NCBI GenBank assembly: GCA_031263485.1
Contig: JAISFS010000241.1
Span: 1 to 47,839 of the forward strand
Direction of reading: 5' to 3'
DNA from: Deltaproteobacteria bacterium
Lineage (GTDB): Bacteria > Desulfobacterota > Desulfarculia > Adiutricales > Adiutricaceae
Length of the DNA stretch: 47,839 nucleotides
Positions 37,633-47,685 of this stretch are shown here, piece after piece. A program made the translations under genes and the position numbers. The notes beneath the pieces were generated by a model that did no database searches, had not been told where the DNA came from, and saw nothing but the letters and a program-made list of their open reading frames with translations. The first letter of the stretch is position 1, and every line of letters begins with the position of its first letter.

Positions 37633-38792
37633 TAGACCGCCCTAGCCGTCAGCCGTCCTGTCAGCCCTGGACTCTCTCCCTCGCTCCCCCGCCCGTGTCG
37701 CCCCGCCGTCCCGCCAGTCTTCCTTCGTGCAGTTAGCGCCTCATCACCATCCCTTGATTCCACTGCAAAAACCCCCTCCCTCAGCTTCTGGCAGTCATTT
37801 GAGGGCCGAGTTCTGGTAAGGGTGCGCAGATGTGCTGTGGTTTAAGGCTTTAGCGTCAGGATGCCAATGCGATGGCCGCATCAAGTTCCGCTTCCCTGTC
37901 GAGGTGGAGTGTTTTTGCAGTCGAATCATCCCTTCAGACTCAGGAGAACGGAGGGGCTTCATGCCCTTCGGCCTGGACCGGACGCGTCAGCCTCGGCCAG
38001 CGGTGCCCGGGCGGATTTCGTCCGGTTCCTCCGGCAGTTCCGGGACCTGGAGTCCCGCCGCCGCGAACGGTTAGAGGTAATCGCCGAAATCATGATAACG
38101 GCACCACTTTCCCAGGAAAGACACGCCACCAACGGGACCCAGACGATCCCCCTTCGCGGAGCCGCAACATCATGCCCGATCCGAAGGCGGCAAAGTTTGC
38201 ACGTTTCGAATCCCCGCCTTGCCGAAACCCGGCTGATACCCTGCCGGAAACCTCAAGCTCACCGCCCATCGCGGGTACCTTCGCAAGGAGTAAGCGAGGC
38301 TTTTCTGACCATTCGATGGCTTCCGGGACGTGTCAGATTTTCCTGAAGACTGTCCTCCCGGCTTCTCGGTCCCATCCGAAACTTCCCGGAATTATTTCTT
38401 AACTTCCCAGGTTTTCCCGAAGTTGGCCGGATTCCGTCCTGAATTTCCCGGGCTTTTCCCGAAACTTCCCTGACTTTTCTCTAAACTGCCCTGTCTCTTC
38501 AGGGACTCTCCCGAAACTTCCCTGAATTTCCTAAGAAGCTTCCCGATAGTTTTCCGAACTGCCGAACTGGATTTCCGGACGACTTGCCGAAAGCTTTGTG
38601 CTAGGTTTTCCGGAATCTTTAACATGGGCCAGCCGGAAGAATCGTCAGGTAATTTCCGCTCTCCTGCCCGGATAACCGGCGGAAGCGTCACGCAGGAATA
38701 AATCTGGCTCCGGTAAAAGCTTGCCAGAACGGTTGCCGGGAGCACGGGGCAATGGTTGCCGCAGGAATCCGGATGAGCCCCGGAAGCCCGCC

Positions 38793-38846
38793 GCTGAGGT
38801 AATGAGGTTTCCCCGAAGAGGTGAGGTTATGAGGTTTCCCCGAAGA
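38793..38846. repeat. 27-bp direct repeat, 2 copies
   Basis: Two adjacent copies of TGAGGTWATGAGGTTTCCCC plus GAAGAGS lie in gene-free DNA. Confidence 0.8.
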
Positions 38847-40648
38847 GCCTGCGAGAAGCCCGATGGGCTTCCGGATTCAGAACGCCCTAATATGCGGAAA
38901 CCCCGCGAACGGATTTCCCTGACGTACCCTTCTGACATTCTCTTCTCCTGCAAAATGCCGGGAAAAGCGCGAAAACGAAGAGACGGAACTCTTGTAGGGG
39001 CGGGGGCTGTCCGAGACTTATGAAGCGGCCAGAGCCGGACAGGACACCCCCGGCCGTCATAAATGACGGCCGGAGCGGTGTCGGATGTGGGAGGGACTGC
39101 TCGAAGAACTTATGGTAGGGCTGGTACTGCGACACAATCCGAATGGACGTGTCAGGCGGGAATCCATCGGAAAGCCCACCTCTCGGTGAAGGCTTCCTAA
39201 AACTCGCTTCAATCGGCCCGAGCGCCCGAAGGGCAAAGGCACCGCTCGCAATGCCGCCTCAAGCGCGGCAGAAAACGGTCTCTCTCCTAAGCCAGAGTCG
39301 CCTTAAATGCGTGGCCGGTTTTCAGGGGATCCTGAGGCGGGAATGTCCGGCGGCGGGTCCTCAAAAAACAAGCCGGAATCGCCTCGTAGGCTCCGGCCTT
39401 CAGGACAGGACTGATCGGCTGGACAGCCGCTTGTGGGGCCCCGACCGGCATGACCGACCGGGACGCGGAGTCTTGCCGCAGGCGGGGCGGCGTTTTCCAC
39501 AATGGCGGCTTGGACCAATTAAGCCTTTATATCTCTTTGCCCTCCCGTTGTCAAGCATTTTTATCCCTGATCATAATTTTCGGGAAATTTCTTCCGCGAT
39601 TATTTCTCCCGCGGCATCCTCCGGGAGCACGTCCAACTAATCGCTTTCACAGGATCTTATAAAATGAGGATTGCCAGGAATCCTTAACTCTCTTATTATC
39701 CCTTTGTTTTCACGGAAAGTTTCTTTATTTTTGTTGTTTTTCAGGATTCCACAGTTCCGATTTTCAGTGATTTCAATTCGTCAAACCAATATAAAAACCT
39801 TGGTTTTACCCTGCAAACTTTTGCGAAATTAAAAACAATCAGGTGTTTTTCGCCGATCCAGCCGACACCATACCGTCTTCCGCAAGATCTGTCTTCGCAA
39901 CGGCCTTGCCCCGCTATACCTTGATGGGAACGCTCGTCACACGCCTATGGCGATAGCCACGGAACACTGGTCAATGCGCGAAATCGGCGGATTTTGCGGC
40001 GGTGTCGCGCCTGAACTTTTCCATGAAAGACCCGGGCTACACCGGCGCGAAAGGACCCGTCTTCGCTCAGCCATGAAACAAAGATTTTCCGGTTCATATA
40101 CGCGAATATTATTACCTGAGACAGATGGCGACCTCGGGCGCTTCCAAGAGGGACGCGTGACCGATAGCCCTTTGCAGGGACAGGGGATCAACGAACGGGG
40201 TACCCGGCCGCTTCGAGGTGAGCAGCGTCACCCTAGCGGGAAAGCCAGTTTCGCAAACTGGGAGGGCGGGGCAGGCTCCCGGACACGGGGGTGCGGTGCC
40301 TCGTTTTCCCTGAACTTCGCCTGGAACTGAACCTGTTCCTGGACAGGATCCCGAATGCGAACCGTTTCGGCGGCATCCGACGACTCATCAGGTCAATTTG
40401 CGGGGAGTTCTCCGAAAATCCTGACCTGCGCGGACCCCCTGCCCGATCTGCCAATCCCTAAGCTGCACGGAACCCCTGACGTCTCGGGCGGTCCCTGAAT
40501 CCTTGGGGATCCCCTTCCCGCCCAACGATCGCCAGGCCGCGAGGAGCGCCTGCCCGCTCGACCGATCTCCATGAAGTTGGGAACTCAATGCCGCCTCAGG
40601 CGAACCCTGAGATCCCGCCTAATCGCGGCCTGCGACATTTGGCTCCTT

Positions 40649-40686
40649 GTCTGGACCTCCTGTCATTGTCTGGACCTCCTGTCATT
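40649..40686. repeat. 19-bp direct repeat, 2 copies
   Basis: Two adjacent copies of TGTCTGGACCTCCTGTCAT lie just downstream of cbiO. Confidence 0.8.
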
Positions 40687-40733
40687 GTCAGGGCACCAGC
40701 GGAACCGGTAGCGGACCCCTGCGGCTGTCCCGT

Positions 40734-41405
40734 TCAGGGGAGAGAGTCCAGCGGACGGATCTTTCCGTCGATGAGCTCCAGAAAGCTCGTGCAGATCCGC
40801 CTTAAAAATTCGAAATCGTGGCTCACGACCAGGTACGGGAGCCCGAGTGTCTCCAAAATTCCCGTAAGCCTCTCTCTGGCGTTCCGGTCCAGGAAGTTCG
40901 TGGGCTCGTCCAGGATGAGCATCCGAGGATCCAGCGATATTGCGGTGCCTACAGCCACCAGGCGCTTCTCGCCGCCCGAGAGGTCATGGGTCACCCGCTC
41001 GCGGAAGCCATCCATGCCAAGGGTCCTCAAGACCTCTGTCACCTTCCGGTCGGCCTGTTCGGGGGAGGCGCCCAGGTTCAGCGGACCGAAGGCAATGTCA
41101 TCGGAGACCGTGGGGCAGAACAGCTGGTCGTCCGCGTCCTGGAACACGAAGCCCAGCCGGTGGCGGGTCTCCCTGAAGTCCCGCTCCGAGAGCATCCTTC
41201 TCCCCAGAAGCGTCACCGTGCCGGATGAGGGTCTGATAAGTCCCATCACGAGCGACAGCAGCGTGGTCTTGCCCGCGCCGTTCCCGCCAACGAGCGCGAC
41301 CCTGTCCCCCTCCCGGACCGTGAGGTCGAGCCCGTCCAGGACCGGGGGCCTGCCCTTCCAGGCGAAGGACACGCCCGCGAGCTCGATTAGCGGGGACGAG
41401 GTCAT
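40734..41405 (-). CDS. cbiO: ECF/cobalt-type transporter ATPase
   Basis: The ATP-hydrolysing subunit of an energy-coupling-factor transporter for cobalt, nickel or a vitamin. 223 residues, compact for the family. Walker A GGNGAGKTT (40-48), Q-loop Gln89 in VFQDADDQLF (the DADDQLF form is typical of CbiO/EcfA), signature LSGGE (142-146), Walker B LILDEP (Asp166, Glu167) and switch His196 (VVSHDFEFL) are all intact. The ATG at 41405 overlaps the cbiQ stop by four bases (ATGA), so the two are translationally coupled. The substrate cannot be assigned because no S component is nearby. Confidence 0.93.
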   Translation of the reverse strand: MTSSPLIELAGVSFAWKGRPPVLDGLDLTVREGDRVALVGGNGAGKTTLLSLVMGLIRPSSGTVTLLGRRMLSERDFRETRHRLGFVFQDADDQLFCPTVSDDIAFGPLNLGASPEQADRKVTEVLRTLGMDGFRERVTHDLSGGEKRLVAVGTAISLDPRMLILDEPTNFLDRNARERLTGILETLGLPYLVVSHDFEFLRRICTSFLELIDGKIRPLDSLP

Positions 41406-42154
41406 GCCCCGGCCGCTACCGCGGCCGAAAGCCCGAGCGCCATGGCCGCGAAAGCCAGATCCCGCGACCCGAACGCGAAACCCGTCCGGATCCAGAAGCG
41501 CCCCGTCCAGCCCCGGCAGAGCATAGCCGACCGGACCCGTTCGGCCCGCTCGATGCCGCGCACCAGAAGCATGCCGCAGAGGTTCGCGAAACTCTTCAGC
41601 GTATGGAGGCTCGCCTTCGCCGAAAAACCCCTCACCTTCATGGCGTTCCGGAGCCTCCTGTACTCCTGTCCCACCACGGAAACGTAGCGGGCGGTCATGA
41701 GAGTCATCGCCACGGCCTTCTCCGGCGCCCCCAGCGCCCGTGCCGCCGCCAGGAGCTCCAATGCCGACGACGCGCGGGTGAGCGACAGGGCTCCCGCAGT
41801 GATCCCTATGGCTTTGACCGTCAAAAGGAGCGAAAGCGCGAGGCCCTCGCGCGTGACCGTTAGCCCCAGTAATCTCCCGACCTGTACCCCTTGTACCGAA
41901 AACGAGAAAGGCAACATGAGCCACACGAAGATCAGAAAGCCGTTCACGCCAAGGAGCCTTTTCAGAAAGACCGGATCGCCAGTGGCTCCCGATGCCGCCG
42001 CGAACAGGGCCGATCCCGCGAGTCCCAGGAGCGCTGCCTCCAGAGTCGGCGCCAGCGCCAGCTCGATCGACCACAGGACCAGCACCATGAGCTTCAGCCG
42101 CGGATCCGCCTCCCCCAGGAGTCCCGCATTCCTCTCCCCGTGATGCAAGGCCAT
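41402..42154 (-). CDS. cbiQ: ECF transporter transmembrane protein (EcfT/CbiQ)
   Basis: The T component that couples the ATPase to a substrate-binding membrane subunit. 250 residues with about five hydrophobic segments. Both coupling motifs are present in the long cytoplasmic helices (A171-MKV-RG and A210-MLC-RG). The N-terminus HHGERNAGLLGEADPRLKL is typical of CbiQ. The ATG at 42154 is preceded by a G-rich stretch as a possible ribosome binding site. It is first in the visible operon. Neither cbiM/cbiN nor any other S component is found upstream, where the DNA is gene-free, and I see no cobalamin riboswitch there. Confidence 0.92.
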   Translation of the reverse strand: MALHHGERNAGLLGEADPRLKLMVLVLWSIELALAPTLEAALLGLAGSALFAAASGATGDPVFLKRLLGVNGFLIFVWLMLPFSFSVQGVQVGRLLGLTVTREGLALSLLLTVKAIGITAGALSLTRASSALELLAAARALGAPEKAVAMTLMTARYVSVVGQEYRRLRNAMKVRGFSAKASLHTLKSFANLCGMLLVRGIERAERVRSAMLCRGWTGRFWIRTGFAFGSRDLAFAAMALGLSAAVAAGA

Positions 42155-42723
42155 GCCCCCTTATCCCGAAAAGCCGCGCAGTCCGGCCGCCTCCACCCTC
42201 CGCGCCGGGCTTCCGGCGCACGGTGCCGAAGCCAGATGTCCGAAATCGGCATCTCCGGCACCGGACAATAGCGAGGCTTCCGAATACCCGGGAGCGGCTC
42301 ATGCGCCCGGAAGCGCTTCACACCCTGTCCCCGAAGCCACGATCAGACTGCTCGTCAAGGCAACGGCAACCTGCCAGCCAGTTAAGCCAACGGCAACCTG
42401 CACGTTAACTCGACGGCGGCCTTCCCGCGAAGCCAAGGACGGCCAACCGGCAAAGCCGAGATTAGCCTTTAGGAAACGAGCCTCGCCCTAACGGAAAGCC
42501 ACTATCCTACTTCACACCGCCATGAAATGCCAGAGCCTCTTCACGTCGTTGCAAGAAAGGCGGATGAGCCACGTATCCGAAGCATCGGACCCAATGTCAT
42601 GCCGTTTCGGTAAAATCCTCTCAAAGGGACCGGTCCGGGCGCACCGGACATTCCGGGCGGCAGACGTCGGACCCGGGCTCATCGACCTTTCCGGGAGACA
42701 GCCGCCAGGTGGTTCCAGGCCTC

Positions 42724-42844
42724 GGAGCCTGTTGCATAAATCACGACGGCATTGCCGCGAGTCAATTACTTGTGGATTGGTTACCTCTCATCTACCGCAT
42801 TCAATGTCATGCCCTTCCCCAAAACCCTTTATGCAACAGGCTCC
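42724..42844 (-). mobile_element. MITE family A, copy 2
   Basis: 121 bp in the opposite orientation to 37512-37632 and about 92% identical to it by eye, with the same 17-bp terminal inverted repeats. It is flanked by AGGCCT on both sides, one base away from each end, which might be a target duplication but is itself palindromic. Confidence 0.88.
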
Positions 42845-43729
42845 TAGGCCTGGGCCTGGACCTTGACCTCTATGGTTTGAGGCACATGGCTTTCTCAGGC
42901 CCCGTCCGACCGCGTGTTTCCGGACGGGGCCCTCTCTGCCGCCAAAGCCGCAGGACTGCCCTTGACGAGCCGGACATCCGGGAGGCAGGATTTCCGTATC
43001 GTCCGGCGGGGTATCGGGGCCTGCCCCGACACATCCTGACACTGGGGCCGGACGCCAGTCGAGCGGGGATCGCGGGGTCACCGAAAAAGGCTCAAGGCGT
43101 CCGGGCCCGCAACGTTGAGTAGAGTTGGCATGGGCGAGCTTCTCGCCAACGGCGTCATGGGCTCATCGCCCAGGAAGTCGAATCCGGAGCCTCTGGACCA
43201 GGGGGGGAAGCTCTCGCGCTCGACCTTGTGCATGATAGAGTCCGACATCCCCACCCCAGGAGAGTCCCCGCGCCTTGGCGGCCGGCGGCGCGTATTGCTG
43301 CGCTCAAGCCGCCTTCTGACGGCGGCATTGTTGGCCTCAGCTCATCGGCGTTGTTACGGCCCGCCTCCGTGCGGCCCCCTGACCCCGCATCGCAAGCCCT
43401 ACGCGGCGGCCCGGGCCCTCCATGCCGTCGGCATGCCCGGAACTTGGCCTCGGCTGCGACCGGCGCTCCGGTTTACCCCGAGGAGGCTAAGACGGAGGCT
43501 GAGGATGCGTTCCTGGACAACGGGGCTGTCACGGCTCCTCGGAAAGGCTTGGCCAGAAACGCATCCCGGTCCCCGCCATCGGGCGCCTCCGAAAACCTTC
43601 CGGCGTCCCGCAGAGCTCGTTCAATCCGTACAGGGATATGCCCGGCTAGAACCTCTCTTTCTGCGTTAGCTCAGTTGCCCTCAATGACTTCAGCTTGCTC
43701 ACGGGAGAGTCAGGGGCTCCACCTTGGAG

Positions 43730-43835
43730 ACCGATGTCAACAACTCAAGAGGAACCGAGTCTGGCAAGCAACTGATATCATTGATAAAAATATCTAAGAA
43801 ACAGTCGATTTCTGCCTTAAGTTGTTGACATCGGT
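43730..43835. mobile_element. MITE family B, copy 1
   Basis: A 106-bp AT-rich element with 19-bp terminal inverted repeats CCGATGTCAACAACTYAAG (one mismatch between the ends) and no coding capacity. Related to 46398-46499 by its ends and by an internal CTGATATC...TAAAAATATC segment. It abuts GTATCCTTTCGCGGGG, a degenerate copy of the recurring 15-bp motif. Confidence 0.75.
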
Positions 43836-44229
43836 ATCCTTTCGCGGGGCAGGCTGGCGCACCTGCTCCGGTCGCCCGGTAATGCCGCCCCGCGCAGCCT
43901 GGCCGAACCCTCTCGCCGGGTCCGGTCATGCCCCCCGCCCGGAGCTTGGACAGTCCGCGTGGTGCTTGGCGTCCGGCTTGTGCGCCCTGAGACGGATGCC
44001 CTTTCCGGCAGGTCCCCCCCGACAGCCCTATGCCACATGCCCGGAACTCCGGAAGTCCACGCCGTAGATCCGGAGTGGATCCGCAGTCGCGCCCAGGAAA
44101 TCAAGTCAGCCGGTTTACACCCGTCCGCCGGGAAGGGTACACTTGAGGCTCTGTCTTCTTAATATAATATTCCCCTGAAATTCTCCCCGAGGGCACTGCG
44201 GCCACAACCCGCAACCGGAAACGCAACAA

Positions 44230-44244
44230 CCCGTGAACGGATAC
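44230..44244 (+). repeat. Recurring 15-bp motif CCCGTGAACGGATAC
   Basis: Exact copy of the motif at 2450-2464. Near copies lie at 3187-3201 and 46378-46392, and inverted ones at 2163-2178 and 3049-3064. It is probably the end of an insertion-sequence family whose transposase is absent here. Confidence 0.6.
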
Positions 44245-44264
44245 TTTTCGAGCAATTAATCTTT

Positions 44265-44428
44265 CATGGCTATAGACATGACGGGGGCTAACTCTGACTC
44301 TAAATCCAAATGGAAAGTTGTGTCTGTCTTGCAAGCAAAACATGTCCAAGCTGGGCGATTATCACCTTGTAGCCGTCATGTTTATGAGGGTGGTGAGGCA
44401 TATTTCCCCCGTCATATCTATAGCCATG
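44265..44428. mobile_element. MITE-like element, family C, with target duplication
   Basis: A 164-bp element with 23-bp inverted ends that differ at one position; the left end begins CATGGCTATAGACATGACGG. Identical TAATCTT sequences flank it (44257-44263 and 44429-44435), with one extra T on the left, as expected of a 7-8-bp target duplication. No coding capacity. Confidence 0.8.
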
Positions 44429-44626
44429 TAATCTTAACCTGATTTTAATCAAAACAGACTTCTAGAAAATTGTGACAACTCTAGGTGTCAATTTCTGGAC
44501 ATTCTTAGAGAGCAGTAACACTTCGTTTGCAAATCATTTTCCATTGCAACCAAAGCCGCCTCTCTCTGGCCGGTATTGGACCCGCTAAACCAGCAAGAGC
44601 GATTCCCGCCCCGGGACCTCGCCTTA

Positions 44627-45616
44627 TCACGCTCCGATCAAACGATACTTCTGCAAATGGCTGTTAGGCTTATCGGGGATGGTCATTTCGATCAACCCGG
44701 CGTCCAGGGCCGGAGCCAAATACCGATGACGGAACGACTTCCTGTCGGTTAGGTCCAGAACCTCCATAATCTCCCGCCCTGACATTTCGCCGGTGAGCGT
44801 TTCGAGTAGCCGTTTCACTTGGGGGCTGACTTGTGGGGCGACTTGGGGGCTGACAACGCTTTTCAAGGCCTCAAGGATCATGGTCAGCATGAACTCGACG
44901 AAGGGAGCCGAGTCGCCCGCTTTAGTGGCCTCGATCAGAGCGTTGTAGTATTCCTCTTGATGGAGGTGGACGATGTTTTCCACCGGGACGCTGGCGAAGC
45001 GAGGGTTCCAGCGGCATAGAATCAAGGTCTGCCACAAGCGCCCCAAACGGCCGTTGCCGTCGCTGAAGGGGTGGATGAATTCAAATTCATAATGGAAGAC
45101 TGAACCGGCCACCAGTGGGTGTAACTCGGTGCGGGCCAGCCAGTTCAAAAGATCGCCCATCAAGAGGGGCACGCGTTTTGCAGGTGGGGCCATATGCAAG
45201 ACTTGCGAACCGGCGATGACCCCGACCCCGGATCGGCGGTAGCGCCCGGCATCGTCGATGAGGCCGGCCATCAGAATGCCGTGGGCCTTAAGCAAATCCA
45301 CCTCATCGTGGGGCGTCCATTTTTCAAAAATGTCGTAAGCGGCGATGGCGTTGCGAACTTCTTGAATTTCACGAAGGGGAGCGACAACGCGCTTTCCTTC
45401 CAGAATGGCGGTGATGGTTACCTCGTCCAGGGCGTTGCCTTCAATGGCCAGGGTACCCTTGATGCTCCGCACTTGACTGACGCGGCGCAGACGCAAATCG
45501 AGGGCGCTCTCGCCCCTGACGGCCAGGCGATCCGCCTTCACGCTGATGTCTGTCGCCAGCCTCAGAATGGCCGGGGTGATGGTGATAGGCGGTTCATATG
45601 ATTGCTTGTTTGACAA
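44627..45616 (-). CDS. Fic-domain AMP-transferase, class II with winged helix
   Basis: 329 residues. The catalytic motif HPFSDGNGRLGR (182-193) is intact, with His182 and Asp186 in place, so it should transfer AMP (or another phosphate group) to a hydroxyl on a target protein. The inhibitory helix motif TLAIEG (Thr55 to Gly60, S/TxxxEG) lies N-terminal to the Fic core, making it a self-inhibited class II protein that needs no separate antitoxin. The C-terminus (about 265-329) carries VSPQVAPQVSPQVKRLL repeats and a winged-helix module (MSGREIMEVLDLTDRKSFRHRYLAPALDAGLIEM). It starts at a TTG (45616); no ATG fits. It stands alone among mobile-element debris. The target is unknown. Confidence 0.92.
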   Translation of the reverse strand: MSNKQSYEPPITITPAILRLATDISVKADRLAVRGESALDLRLRRVSQVRSIKGTLAIEGNALDEVTITAILEGKRVVAPLREIQEVRNAIAAYDIFEKWTPHDEVDLLKAHGILMAGLIDDAGRYRRSGVGVIAGSQVLHMAPPAKRVPLLMGDLLNWLARTELHPLVAGSVFHYEFEFIHPFSDGNGRLGRLWQTLILCRWNPRFASVPVENIVHLHQEEYYNALIEATKAGDSAPFVEFMLTMILEALKSVVSPQVAPQVSPQVKRLLETLTGEMSGREIMEVLDLTDRKSFRHRYLAPALDAGLIEMTIPDKPNSHLQKYRLIGA

Positions 45617-46275
45617 TTATTCCGCGCTCCAACGCGTTTCCGGAGTCCATTTGAGCGCGAGCCGCCGCTACCCGCCACCTCATGGGCTCACTCCCCGGGC
45701 GAAAAAATTTTGCGCTCCTGAATCGTTAAGGTCTCCCACCCTTTGACGTTGCGGCGGGGATTGCTGCACATAAGCAGGAACAGGGCGTCCGGGTCGCGCC
45801 AGCCCGGTCGAGTTCGCGAGCGGTCAGGCCGAAGCGCGTACGTGGGGTCATCGCGCGCCCGCACTGCCGCCGACATTGTTCCAAACCCTTGCGGTGGCGT
45901 ATTTCTATCGCGCGGCGGTCGATCATGGCGTTCCTCCAACAAGCCTTTTTCGTATACATTCACGGGTGCGGGCTTGCGAGTCACCGCCGGATACCCGACG
46001 AGATCCGGCCAGACGCCTGCCCGGCGTGATCACGCGCCCCCCGCGAACAGTGACTGGCCCCGACAGACTCCTTGACGCATCCTTGCCACCCTGACACTGA
46101 AGCAACCCCAGCCCGTCTTCCTTCCCATAAACCTGCCCGCTCCCTCCGGGGGGGCGCATTGCCGCCCTGCCTTGAATCCCCGCATGCCGACCCCGCCTCG
46201 AACGGACACCTGACTGTAAACGTTCAGTGGGGGAGTCGCCCTGCCATCGGCCTGGCGATTTCCTCCCGGTGACTT

Positions 46276-46300
46276 CGGCGGGCCGCCTTGCGGCCCGCCG
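46276..46300. terminator. GC-rich hairpin, possible terminator
   Basis: Perfect 11-bp stem CGGCGGGCCGC/GCGGCCCGCCG with a CTT loop, followed by GCCTTTCCCC on the plus strand. The T run is short, and no gene ends here. Confidence 0.4.
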
Positions 46301-46377
46301 GCCTTTCCCCCAATGCGCACCCTTGCCAGCCCCGGGCGGTTTGGCCGGTGCCCAGCGAACGGAGATACCGCTGCCCC

Positions 46378-46392
46378 CCCGTGAACAGATAC
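46378..46392 (+). repeat. Recurring 15-bp motif, variant CCCGTGAACAGATAC
   Basis: One base from the 44230-44244 copy. It lies five bases from MITE family B copy 2, just as the degenerate motif abuts copy 1. Confidence 0.5.
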
Positions 46393-46397
46393 GATAT

Positions 46398-46499
46398 CAA
46401 TGTCATCAACTTAAGGGAAGCATTGTTTGCTGACCTGTTGATATCTTTAGTTCTAATTTTGGTGGTGCTATCTTCTTCCGCCGTAAGTTATTGACATTG
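46398..46499. mobile_element. MITE family B, copy 2
   Basis: About 102 bp with inverted ends CAATGTCAWYAACTTAMGG, AT-rich and non-coding. Its ends and an internal TTGATATCTTTAG...AATTTT segment relate it to 43730-43835; divergence is considerable. Confidence 0.7.
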
Positions 46500-47283
46500 C
46501 TTTTGAGACCTGGCCCGCCCATTGTCAGGAGGCGCGGCTTCACCCATGCTGGACGGAAGCTTCCGTCCTTCGAAAAGCGCCTCGGGAACATGATTTATCC
46601 GATTTCTGGACAGCCTCTTGACCCAAGAGACCGGGGGCGGCAACGGCTGAGCCCGCGCCCGGAGGAAGCCACGGCCGCCGACCGAAACGATGGCCTCGTG
46701 TACCGGGCGGAGAACGAGGAAATGGCCCGGTTTGCCGGGGGCAACGCGGTTCGTTCCCTCTATGCCGCCGGGGTCAACGAGCCTAATGCCCCGCCGGTTT
46801 TCGGAGCAGACATCGAATGCCCCGGGAACCATTCTCGCGCAACTCATGGCGTTCATGGCTTCCTTGCCCATCGTGGACTCTTACGTCCCCGCCATAACAT
46901 GGTTGCCTGAGGAAACCTGGCGGAAACCCCCGACGATGCGGCATGACAACGGAAAGCCGCAGACCCGGTCCCGGCCACCGCCGTCGGAGAGAGCTGCCCG
47001 CCCGAAAGCCGCAGGCGATCTGCCTGGACCCCGGAATGTCCAGGGGAGAATCGCGATCTCTTCTCGGACGGCCTCGTAGCATCGCCCGACATGGAGCGAG
47101 TCAGTGGATGACGATGGTGTCTGGCAACAATCCGGAGGAGTTCCATAGCCGCCTCGCTTCGAGGTGTGCCGCGCGTAGGGCCGGGCAGGCAGACGGCCTC
47201 ACGGCCGCCTCCGGCGCTCGGTCCCTGCGCCATTCTCGGAAGGTGTTGCCCGAGAACGCTTTCCGGTAGCCAGGACGCGAAAA

Positions 47284-47324
47284 AGGCCGCACCCCGGAAT
47301 GATCAGTTCCGGAACGCGGCCTTC
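47284..47324 (-). terminator. Nested hairpin, possible terminator
   Basis: AAGGCCGC/GCGGCCTT (47284-47291 with 47317-47324) encloses CCGGAA/TTCCGG. On the minus strand it is followed by three more T, making a five-T run with the stem. No adjacent gene explains it. Confidence 0.4.
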
Positions 47325-47685
47325 TTGGCCTTTCGGCATATGTGGTACCCTTCGCGGCTTGCCTGAGGGAAGCCGAAACCGGGCTCCTATGACAGGGGCG
47401 GCGAAGGGGGGGTTTGCGACAAGTTACGCGGAATGGGGCGGTCGTCCCGTATCCGGGCTTGGATCTTTCGAAGACATCGGCCTCATTGCCGCGAGCGGAC
47501 AGGAGGATATCGCCCTCAGAGCCCCCTGTCAAGTTTTTTTTTCCGCGAAACCCTTACGCAGCGCCGAAATTGCGCTGGCTTGCCCGGAAGTCTGAACCTT
47601 TTAAGTCCCTATCAGGCTCTCACTCCCAGATCAGCGGTCATCTTCAGGGCACTTCACTCCTCCGACCGGTTCTCTCCTCTTCCAA

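Larger units (their letters stand above)
36918..40733. other. 3.8-kb gene-free, repeat-rich region
   Basis: No gene is recognised. It contains one copy of MITE family A (37512-37632), dense short CCCGAAACTTCCCTGA-type repeats (38390-38560), a 27-bp direct repeat (38793-38846), a patch of AT-rich sequence (39530-39860), and a 19-bp direct repeat (40649-40686) just downstream of cbiO. Confidence 0.6.
42155..44626. other. 2.5-kb gene-free region with three MITE-like elements
   Basis: No gene is recognised. It contains a duplicated CAACGGCAACCTGC segment (about 42358-42412), MITE family A copy 2, MITE family B copy 1 and MITE family C, plus the GTGAACGGATAC motif at 44230-44244. A tRNA-like GTTAGCTCAGTTG at 43664 is not part of a complete tRNA. 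Confidence 0.6.

Noticed and set aside
42155-42520. Cobalamin or metal riboswitch upstream of cbiQ
   Set aside because: None of the conserved boxes of the cobalamin or nickel/cobalt riboswitches could be found.
43661-43725. tRNA-like D-arm sequence GTTAGCTCAGTTG
   Set aside because: No GTAGAGC continuation, anticodon stem or T-arm follows at the right spacing, so it is not a tRNA.
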